In this document: piece after piece, positions 54,440 through 64,000 of the stretch
Numbering within the stretch: position 1 is the first letter of the stretch
Layout of the letters: each line of letters starts with the position of its first letter
Assembly (NCBI RefSeq): GCF_004337985.1
Contig: NC_043742.1
Coordinates: 3,086,176 to 3,150,175 of the forward strand
Direction of reading: 5' to 3'
Source of the DNA: Pyricularia pennisetigena
Taxonomy: Eukaryota > Ascomycota > Sordariomycetes > Magnaporthales > Pyriculariaceae
Length of the DNA stretch: 64,000 nucleotides
Made by a program: the position numbers and the translations under genes
Notes under the pieces: generated by a model
The model's database searches: none
Told to the model about the DNA's origin: nothing
What the model saw: only the letters and a program-made list of their open reading frames with translations

Positions 54440-55860
54440 ACGCAAATGGTGGAATTTATTGAAACAAACCCAGAATTTCCAGGCGAAAACCTTAGGGATG
54501 TGCTGTGCGTCGAGCTAGGTCCAGTCGGGCTTTTGTTAGCACTCGATTAAGAAAAGCGGCGGCGCCGACAGCAACCCCCGCCCGGTCCAACCCACATCAA
54601 TGACTGGTGGACAAACAGCCGGCCCGATACCCACTACCACGTGCTGTGCGTCTTTAACCATCCATTAGAGGCAGCGAATCTTCAGGTCGACTGGCTTAGG
54701 GCCAATATTAACGCCGCTCTGGAGAAAACTATCGGCTCGCCCGGGGCCAACTTTGCATAAAACGATGCAGATGGAAAAACTGTAAGCTTGACGGCTTTTG
54801 TCCAATTTTCATTTAATAGTTGGTTTGAAGGGAGGGTTAATCCGCCTGTTTTCAAGTAACTAGGTTGGCATTATATTGTGGATTTGAAGTGGGAAAACCT
54901 CCAGCGAGTGGCCTGAACAGGGAATGCGGTTTCTGTCAAACCAAATTCGAGAAATTATTAAATAATGCCTGCAGGGATGCCGCCGCGAGGTTATTGGTGG
55001 TTGGGTGTGTGATATTCCCAAACAATCCCAATATTTTCAAATAGCAAAAATATGCTAAAGTCCAGGGAAGTAATAAAATACTCCAGCAACCCCAGCCAAA
55101 CCGACGATTATTTCACCGCTATAATTAACAAATGGCCGGGGGAAAAATGGATTTAACACAATATGCGAAATCTCCGTTATAAAGACACGGTAATTTATCG
55201 GTTGCGATGGCGCCAATTTGATGGTCTGCTTTATATATAACACCGAATTTAACGACCTTGGTTTCCAATACGATTGGCTCGTATGCAATATGCTAATTGA
55301 GGGCAATGGCTTGCCGTTAAAGGCGCTGCCGTATAGGAAAGGCGCGCAGATCTGCGACCCGAACCGGTTAATCACCTTTGCCATATTAATAACGACCGCC
55401 GCCGTGTTAAATATATACTCCTCCCCACCAAAACCAAGGAAGATTTTTTTACAAATTCCAGGGCCTGAAAGCTGACTTTGGACGATGGGGCTGTAATAAG
55501 CATTATATCCAAATCGATCGCGTCGACTAGTATATTTCTCGGGCGCGCTGCGCAGGGGAGTGGCAGACGGGTAAACCGTTCCCTACAGGTGACGCCTACC
55601 ATAAAGTAAATGTACTTGGGTTCCTTGGCAATTTAAATTAACATGTTATTACTCAACGGAACCTCTGCTCTGGTGCGAAATACCGCTTTTGTAGGCCAAG
55701 GCATGAATAGCGGCCTCCGCTATGCCGCAACCCTAGCATGGCGTCGACGTCTAACCATTAATGACAAGGCTTATACGTTCTCGCTGTTATGCTACAAACA
55801 ATCCGACTCGCGTTAATTAATGCGCGGCTTCCCATTGGTCAGGTGGGCGCATATACCGAG
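54440..55860 (+). pseudogene. FAD-dependent monooxygenase relic (MhpA/phenol-hydroxylase type, PF01494)
   Basis: Several blocks in the right order but different frames and split by stops. The Rossmann FAD-binding start is DVLCVELGPVGLLLAL at about 54497-54547. A block like FNHPLEAANLQ lies near 54655. DLGFQYDWLV with ICDPNRL-x-TFA at about 55250-55385 resembles the central DLGFDYDWLV...CDPARPTT block of MhpA-like enzymes. The second FAD motif, GQGMNSGLRYAATLAWR, is at about 55697-55748. These enzymes hydroxylate aromatic acids. The gene has lost its frame many times. Remaining GC is higher than in flanking DNA, so it was probably a normal GC-rich gene caught in RIP. Confidence 0.7.
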
Positions 55861-56769
55861 GACCTGATTTAAAATCACAGGGTTAGTAAATTCGACCCAA
55901 CCGCCTTGGGAACTAACTCTAGGAGATTTAATACTTATGGAGACAGGAGGTAACGTCAACATGAGCTATTGTTAAGCCGGCCTGATCTACGTAGACATTT
56001 GGCTCAGTCCCGAACGACTATTAAAAGCTAAATTACGCCTTGAAAAGCTTTCCTTATAACCCACAATAACCCTTACAAGATTTCCCAGGCTGCACAAGGG
56101 ACAACGTTAAAAGTCTTCACATTTGTTTTTAGCCCCACATAAAACTCCGTTGATTGCTGGAGGACTAACCTTAGCAGTAATAACAAATTAACCGTCTGTC
56201 GTCGTAATTTTAGTTGTCGTTCTCGGGAATGATGAAAATAAAACATGAATGTTGGTCCAGGTTTTGACAAGGCTTCTTAATCTCTTGCGGAACTCGATAA
56301 AAGCACAAAGAGCATCCTAGCTAGCATTTACGTGTATGCCGGGAAGTGTGTAGGTAATACAGCCTCTTTGGAATAGCGACGGGGCTTGCTCCTTGGACAT
56401 CATTTATGTACCATGCGTAAATTGAAACCTAATGGTTCCAAAATTTGCGTTATATTGGACCTGAATTACTGCTCGTGTTTTCTAGCTCCATCGTTAAATT
56501 TTTTTTGTCCCTCTGCAATTTTTCGAACAACAAGAAAGGCGTAATAAATTTTATTGTCGGCAAATCAAATTTGCTTTAATGCTTTCATAAGTTATTAAAA
56601 GTGTTATCTCGCCATTTGAAGCTTTTCACTCGCCCTGGCTTCCTTTTCATCGTTTAGGCTAACTCGGTTTTCGACGTATATCATTAAATTTTCCATGAGA
56701 AGATTCTCCCCTTAATGGGCGTTGTTATATCTCTGTTTAGAGAATGCCATGTTGAGCGGCTGGCTAATA
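55861..56769. other. AT-rich decayed sequence, nothing recognised
   Basis: May include the end of the monooxygenase relic (up to about 56050). Otherwise no motif seen. Confidence 0.4.
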
Positions 56770-57745
56770 ACGTGGGGTACCCCCTGTTAACCACGCAACA
56801 AATCCAACAATTAAATTCCGTATTTTCCAAACCGATTTAAATAAAACTGTTACTGTATAATAGTCTATTCGTCTCCAGGCTTTCCTTATATATAAGTCTC
56901 TTCTACATTATTGCAACCCTCCAAAATACCCCTATTCCTTTTTTTAATTCAAAAGCGTTTTACTTGCTAGTTGAGAACTGAATTGGATCGGAACACCCTT
57001 TTCCTTTGTACCGGCCGTATCCCCCTAATTATAACTCCCACAATCTGTTATTTTGCTGGGCTTTAGCTAATAGGATATTTTTGCTTTGGAAGCGTTTTAT
57101 ACTAAATTTAACAAATAAAACTCGTAAAGTTGCGTTGCTTTCTTCGGACTGGAAAGTTTCTTGCACATAAAGTCGACTATCCTGGGTTATTTTAGGTATT
57201 TTCCAAATATGTAAATATGGGTCGTAAATCTTTCAAGTTTGATTTTCCGGTGTTTTGTCTCTTTACATAAGGATTAGCCACCAGACCTCCTGTTAAAATC
57301 ACCAAACCTACTATTGGAATTACCAGTCCAACCCACCAGCCACGCTAAGCCTAGGTCGTGTAAAGGGTCCACTAACTCGGGATTTAAGCGTGTCTCTTTA
57401 GCCTGTCGTTAGTTATAATTTGTCTCTCCTTTCTTCAGTTTGAAATCCTATTTGACAGCCCCTAATACACTACGGCTCCCTAACAAATGCCTAGCCGTAA
57501 CACTTCACAAACCGTTATTTGTACTTTTTTCCACGTTATTATTGTTATTTTCTAACGAAAAATGGTTTAAAAGTGGCTGGGCCAAAGTCACCGGCCCTAA
57601 CCCCGTGGCACGTCTTACAAATTGGATGGCCTTTATTACAATTCAATGCTTCTGATCTCGCTTTCCATTGGCAATTGAGGAAATTTTGTGTTCAAATAAC
57701 TGTTAAAAACAAAATAAACTAATAAATCCAAATTAAAATCTGTTA
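56770..57745 (-). mobile_element. RIP-degraded Pot2-related transposon relic (3' half of transposase)
   Basis: The minus strand aligns base by base with the 3' half of the intact element at 44193-46050. The part near 57715-57510 matches transposon positions about 45330-45530, and 57270-56820 matches about 45540-45990, with an extra 230 bp or so between them. Differences are mostly G-to-A and C-to-T, and stops break the frame. The right end is TA followed by ACGTGGGGTACCCCC at 56770, a terminal repeat related in position to that of the intact element but different in sequence. It is therefore a sister family, not the same element. The 5' half is missing beyond about 57745. Confidence 0.75.
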
Positions 57746-58480
57746 TGGCAAATGTAAACGAAGCACGGCAGCTAATCTATTGGCACTTGTCGACGAAGAC
57801 ACCCTTGCGGAGGAGTCAGGGTTAAAGTCTGGTAATTTCAGGGTCCGAATGTTGAAAGGACTATATAATATTACGGAGTCGCGTGCCTGGACGACTGCTA
57901 ACTGTGACTAGCTCCAACTTATGTGACAAACCGCCAGGGTTCAATTGTGGTTGTTTCCTTCGGCCCGTGTACGCGATTAGCTCTACATCCTTATTTTTCC
58001 TTTACAATTAGCTTCAAATCTTCGAATAGAATCGCCCTGCAACCTAGTATCTTTGGGATCGCTTTCGTAAGAACTAATAAACGCGAGATTAAAATCCTAA
58101 AATGGAATTTTTAAGGGGATAAGGTGTACACCTACCCGTTATTCTTTTCAACTCTCAGGATTAATATATGCAGGATTTTATATTTAAGTGAACAGTAAAG
58201 TACTCACACGAGCCAGCGCCAACAAACCCAAACTGGTCGCCACTTTAAACACGTGATTTTCCCAAAGAATGTCAGCAGTGCTTCGAATGGGCTTTGGTTA
58301 GGATTTATCCGACCACGATAATATAACTCAAAACGATGGTGTGGTGGTAGAAAGGTTTACTATACGTACGTGTAAACCACTTTAACTTTTATATTTCTCG
58401 GATTTCAAACCGCTATCTACCAACCTGTCCAAAGTATAAATCCACCAAGTTAACTTTTACGTTCCTTGTCGGTTTATAAG
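57746..58480. other. AT-rich sequence, nothing recognised
   Basis: Lies between the transposon relic and the second ADP-ribosyltransferase gene. Local islands of normal GC (57760-57900) have no readable frame. Confidence 0.4.
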
Positions 58481-58972
58481 TTATTTAGGTAATTGAATTA
58501 CTTTGCCGTCGGGCGTTACCTCGTATATATCCCATGATACAATATTAGACCAAGGGATAAAATCTTTAACAGCCACTTCCTCTTCCACCGAATGTGCATA
58601 AACTTGTCCAACCGCTTTATATTCCTCGGCGATATCGATTATATTTCTTAAACCAGCCGTTTTAATATGGTAAATAAATGCCGTTCTTCCTTTTTTATGG
58701 CGTCCCAAATACCCCCTAACCCATTCGTAACTTTTCGAAGTCGAAATCCAGGGATCGCTATTCCATCCCGGGTTACCAGGTTCCATTGGAACGTGTTGTA
58801 AAAAACTCATAAAAGGATTTTTGGGTTCGCCAAAAAAGCCACCACGACAGTGAAAACCCCCCCAACTTTGAACAATGTCAGGACTGCTACCAATTCCTCG
58901 GTAGATTATAGGCGGTATATCAGCTGCAGCAGGACATGCGAGTAAAATGAAATAAAAGAATATTTGTAGCAT
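58481..58972 (-). CDS. secreted enterotoxin-A-like ADP-ribosyltransferase-fold protein (copy 2)
   Basis: 163 residues from the ATG at 58972, which starts a signal peptide (about 1-18). A longer in-frame extension to 59164 would bury the signal peptide and is rejected. The catalytic layout is the same as copy 1 and complete: Arg25 (YRG), Ser77-Thr78-Ser79, and Glu130 and Glu132. Blocks shared with copy 1 include WGGF, FGEPK, SKSYEWV, GRHK and IPWSNI. Copy 1 is 8 residues longer at the C-terminus. The two genes are on the same strand 5.7 kb apart and probably arose by duplication. They have diverged a good deal in the middle region, so the event is not recent. Role as a host-directed effector is inference. 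Confidence 0.82.
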   Translation of the reverse strand: MLQIFFYFILLACPAAADIPPIIYRGIGSSPDIVQSWGGFHCRGGFFGEPKNPFMSFLQHVPMEPGNPGWNSDPWISTSKSYEWVRGYLGRHKKGRTAFIYHIKTAGLRNIIDIAEEYKAVGQVYAHSVEEEVAVKDFIPWSNIVSWDIYEVTPDGKVIQLPK

Positions 58973-60059
<1,087 letters not shown>

Positions 60060-60404
60060 GTTACAATCCACAAGTTATTCACAAGTTGTTCACAAATTAT
60101 TCACCTTAGTTCGTAATTTTCACATTTTAAAAGTGACACAAATTTTTCCCTTCGGGCATAGCCGCCTCTCAACAGTAAAATGAAGGTACCAAATATAAAA
60201 AATGCCGCCGCTGTTTATTTATAGGCAGATATGCGAGTGGGTAAACTTGGTTAATAAATACGTAATTGTAAAAGACATAGTCGAAATTTGACAAAGAATA
60301 TTTGCAGGACTGTATATAATTATGGATAAATAACTACTATATATGAGAATACCATTTCTTGTTTTATTATTTTTACCAATTGCAACGACCACACGATTCC
60401 TATT

Positions 60405-60690
60405 AATATTAAGAGATTGTGGTGCGGCTCTCGGCCACCGTCGCGACCAATAATCTATCCTTCTGGTACTTCTCCAGCCCCGGCACGAACCAAGGCTCAC
60501 GGAATTCGGTGCGCTAGGCGTAGGCAAAACGCAGGTGATGCGCTGGACGGTTAGCAGCTGCCAACTCACCTATATCGCCGCAAATGTCTAGGATGTTTGG
60601 CGTCGATAAGGTCACAATGCCGCCCGACGCTGCCGAAAACCACCGTAATTTGTAACAGCTGTAATTAATCCCCACTGGTTCGCGGTGTTT
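60405..60690 (-). pseudogene. unidentified gene fragment of normal GC
   Basis: A GC island inside AT-rich DNA whose minus strand reads as protein-like sequence (YKLRWFSAASGGIVTLST, LDICGDIGELAAANRPAHHL, then after one stop TEFREPWFVPGLEKYQKDRL). I do not recognise the family. One stop interrupts it and both ends are lost, so it is a broken fragment. Confidence 0.4.
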
Positions 60691-60697
60691 AACTGTA

Positions 60698-60741
60698 ACG
60701 TCGGGTACCCCCTGCTCGGCTCCCCCCCTGTTCGGCACCCC
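60698..60741 (+). repeat. Fot1-type terminal repeat, solo or truncated
   Basis: TA followed by ACGTCGGGTACCCCCTGCTC and a C-rich tail. It matches the end of the relic at 56770 (ACGTGGGGTACCCCCTG). No opposite end was found in the window. Confidence 0.5.
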
Positions 60742-60858
60742 GAAAATCTAACAACGAAATACCTATTAAATCTCAGGGCTCATCCCTAAAACCCAGAGCT
60801 CCACAATTGATCCACTCCGTTCGCTTCGCTCCACTTCGTGGCTCAATTGCGGCTTTGC

Positions 60859-62290
60859 AATGTACCTGTGGGTCCATCCAAAAAACGCTTTGGTTCAGGT
60901 CTGAGGACAATTTGTCGATTTTCGCCGTTTATGGCGGTATTTTTGGCCTTTTTTCGACCGATATTCCTTTATTATTCCACAATTACGCAAAATATTACAA
61001 AAAGAAAATATCGTTAAAAATAGCGTTTATTACCGCTATTAGCGGCGATTGGACTTATTTTATTATTTATTATAACGGCCGAATTGGATACCACCTGCCC
61101 TTAATCCGTTTATGGCGGTACTGGTTTTTCGATTTTTTTTTCTATTTTCGATTTTTTTTAATATTATTTTTAATTTTTGACCAAATTTTATAATCTTTGC
61201 ACGTAGAAGGTCGTATATATTTATGTATTATTATATTAAATTTTGATGCATATACCAAATTATATAAGCAGTTAAATAAGCGGATAGGTAAAGTATATAC
61301 TTTTTATATATAATTTACAATGGAAATTCGTTTATATTTTTACCAATTTTAACGATAATAAAACCAAAATTTCAGAAATCCGATTGCGTATATAAACAAA
61401 CGTCCAAATCCAATCCTACCTATTATATCGGTTTTAAAAACTGTTTAATAAAAGAAAATGCTAAATGTGTATTTTATAAATCTTTTTACCTTATTTAATT
61501 AATTTTATATTATTTTTGTTTTGCAGCCAAATTCTGGGGTTTGTGCACGTGGGGGGTGGCATATGTATATTAAATATAATATTACACTTTGGTACGTATA
61601 TTTAATTATTGTAACCGTTAAATAGGCGGATAGGTAAAGTGTATCCAATTTTATATATATTTTGCAATCGAAATGTTTTTATATTTTTACCAATTTTAAC
61701 ATTAATAAAACCAAAATTTGTAAAAGTGGATTATATATATAAATAGACGTCAACGTGAAACCCGATCTACAATACCGGCCCTTTTTATTTTTTTTTAATA
61801 AAAAATGCTAAATTTATGTTTTTTTATATTTTTTGCTTTATTTAATTAAATAAAATTTATAAAAAAAATTTTTATGTAAAATTTACTGACAAACTGATAA
61901 AAGAATGCATCAATCCAAAATATTTTCATTTTACCAATATTTGCGTAAATTATTTGATTTTTTAACAAATTGTTAATTTATATAAATATATTAATAAAAC
62001 TTTTGTTTTAATCGATAATTGCACGCATTTTGCAGTGTTAGGTCTACTAAGCTTTAAAAACTGTAAGTTCAACTAAAGTTAATATTATATACCATTATTT
62101 AAAATAAAAATTAAATATAATGAAAAATTACAGATTTTACTTAATAGTTTAATATCTTTCCATATACAGTAGCTATTTAAACGCGGCCGGCATTCGAATA
62201 ATCAACAAACTCCAGTTAATTCAACGCAAATTACTACATATTTTTATAATTTTTATTTGTTTTTTTATTTAAATATTTAATTATATACTA
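60859..62290. repeat. AT-rich higher-order repeat, copy A
   Basis: Begins TGTACCTGTGGGTCCATCCA and is repeated in direct orientation at 62591, offset about 1.73 kb. It contains two sub-units of about 343 bp starting at 61184 and 61527, each with the words GCACGT, TAAGCGGATAGGTAA (or TAGGCGGATAGGTAA) and TTTACCAATTTTA. Stops are everywhere; there is no gene. Confidence 0.8.
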
Positions 62291-62590
62291 TGGTTACACC
62301 ATTTTCTTTTGCTATTATAATGCGAATATATTGTGTATACCCGCTATAAACGGTAAAATATCATAAACTATCCTTATATTAATAAAATAAATATCGGCGA
62401 TATCGCAATATTAGGTATATTATTAATAATACCGTTATAAACGGCGAAATGCGACAGGATGTCCTCAGACTAGAACGAACGCGATCTTTTCGGCCAATGT
62501 AATTGGTCGAAAAGCCATGTGGCTGAAAGGTATATGGAGCGCTCGGTCCCCATTGCGAAGCAGGGGGGTCTAGTCTAAGCACTGAGACTA
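62291..62590. other. spacer with inverted copy and a hairpin
   Basis: 62431-62476 is an inverted, diverged copy of 62623-62670 (ACCG(T/C)TATAAACGGCGAAA core). Between them lies a 13-bp hairpin: stem 62486-62498 (CTTTTCGGCCAAT), loop GTA, stem 62502-62514, with one G-T pair. Confidence 0.6.
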
Positions 62591-64000
62591 ATGTACCTGT
62601 GGGTCCATCCAAAGAACGCTTTGGTTCAGGTTTGAGGACAATTTGTCGATTTTCGCCGTTTATAGCGGTATTTTTGGCATTTTTGCGACCGACACTCCTT
62701 TATTATTCCACAACCACGCGAAATATTAAAAAAAGAAAATATTATTAAAAATAGCGTTTAGTATTGTTATTAGCAGCGATTTGGTTTATTTTTTTATTTG
62801 CTATAACGGCCGAATTGGATACCATTTGCCCTTAATCCGTTCATGGCGGTATTGTTTTTTCGATTTTTTTAATATTATTTTCAATTTTTAACCAAATTCT
62901 ATAGTTTTTGCACGTGGAGGGTCTTATATATATATATACCGTTATATTAAATTTTGGTTTATAAGCTGGACTATAAAAACCGTTCAATAAGCGGATAGCT
63001 AAAGTATACACATTTTTATATATAATTTATAATCGAAATTCGTTTATATTTCTACCAATTTTAGCGACTACAAAACCAAAACTACAGGGATTGGATGACG
63101 TATATTAAAAATCGTCCAAGTTAAATCCAATTTATGGTATTTATTTTAAAAAATCCTTTATATAGAAAAAAGCTAAATGTGTATTTTTTATCTATTTTTT
63201 CCTTAATTTAATTAACTTTATATTATTTTGTTTTGCAGCCAAATTCCATGCTTTTTGCACGTGGGGGGTGGTATTTATATATAGTCTAATATTACAATTT
63301 GGTATATATATCAAACTATATAAGCCGTTAAATAAGCGGATAGGTAATATGTATGTAATTTTATATATAATCTACAATCGAAACGCTTTTATATTTTTAC
63401 CAATTTTCACAATAAAAAAAACCAAAGTTTCAGGGATTAATATAAATATATAAAAAGACGTTAGAGTGAAATCTGATTTGTAATACCCGTTTATATTATC
63501 TTTTTATGAAAGGAAATGTTAAATTTTTGCTATTTTTCTATTTTTTGCTTTATTTAATTCAATAAAGCTTTTCAACATGAATTTAAATGACAATTATACA
63601 TAAACCTATAACAGAATGGATATATTAAATTTCCTTTTAATTTTAAAGTTATTTGCGTAAATTATTCAGCTTTTCGACACATTAACAAATAATATAAACG
63701 TATTAATAAAAACTTTGTTTTGAACGATAGTTGCATGCATTTTATAGTCCTAAGCTTGCTTGGTTATAAATATTCTTATTTGATTTTAACCAGTACTATA
63801 TATTATTATTCAAAATAATAATCAAATATAAAAATAAAAAACACAAGCTCTACTAAATATTTAAATATTTTTCCAAATACATTAGATATAAGGACGCGGT
63901 CTTCAATACCACAGTTCTTATATCCCAATAAATCCAACGCAGGTTATTTTATATTTTCATAATTTGTATTTAATATTTTATTCGAATATTTAATTGCATA
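62591..64000. repeat. AT-rich higher-order repeat, copy B (cut by window end)
   Basis: Direct repeat of copy A with many A/T changes and about 23 bp less in the first part. Its two sub-units start near 62892 and 63239 (347 bp apart). It runs to the end of the window, so the array may continue. Confidence 0.8.

Noticed and set aside
58335..58430. tRNA-like A and B box words downstream of ADP-ribosyltransferase copy 2
   Set aside because: No acceptor or T stem can be paired; more likely chance or a decayed fragment.

Overview
The window is nuclear DNA of a filamentous ascomycete. Genes lie on both strands, coding regions are GC-rich, introns are short (59 to 154 nt) with GTAAGT-type donors, and the recognisable genes are fungal (DBP7, ERG8, ESF2, NMD3, Zn2Cys6 regulator). 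A Fot1/Pot2-type transposon whose length and 535-residue transposase match my recollection of Pot2, together with secreted enterotoxin-A-like ADP-ribosyltransferases, suggests a Sordariomycete, possibly Magnaporthales; this placement is an inference. Three runs of N (31787-32397, 34468-34594, 49997-50004) are assembly gaps.

Region 1 (1-22.4 kb) is core housekeeping: the nucleolar helicase DBP7, a large mitochondrial PPR protein, phosphomevalonate kinase ERG8, a small unknown spliced gene, an aldehyde dehydrogenase divergent from ESF2, a chromodomain protein, and the 60S export adaptor NMD3. DBP7, ESF2 and NMD3 all act in ribosome biogenesis. Region 2 (22.4-31 kb) holds two small cysteine-containing secreted proteins, a 14-TM-type MFS exporter and a secreted protein with degenerate pentapeptide repeats.

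Region 3 (32.4-40.6 kb) looks like a catabolic gene cluster: an NCS1 transporter (3' end lost in a gap), a divergently transcribed Zn2Cys6 regulator, a PuuE-like polysaccharide-deacetylase-fold hydrolase and an amidase-signature enzyme. GATAAG sites lie in both shared promoters. The combination suggests uptake of a cyclic amide, imide or ureide, ring opening, then deamidation. Region 4 (41.9-50 kb) has a tRNA-Ala with an 18-nt intron, an epoxide-hydrolase-like enzyme, an intact Pot2-like transposon, a BAHD-type acyltransferase and a glycosyltransferase. The three enzymes may be the remnant of a specialised-metabolism cluster.

Region 5 (about 51-64 kb) changes abruptly to AT-rich, stop-riddled DNA typical of repeat-induced point mutation (RIP). 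It holds relics of a casein-kinase-1-like gene, an MhpA-like FAD monooxygenase and a second Pot2-related transposon, plus an (ATT)33 microsatellite and a higher-order AT-rich repeat that runs off the window. Two intact paralogous genes for secreted ADP-ribosyltransferase-fold proteins stand within this decayed DNA, a layout typical of effector compartments in plant- or insect-associated fungi.
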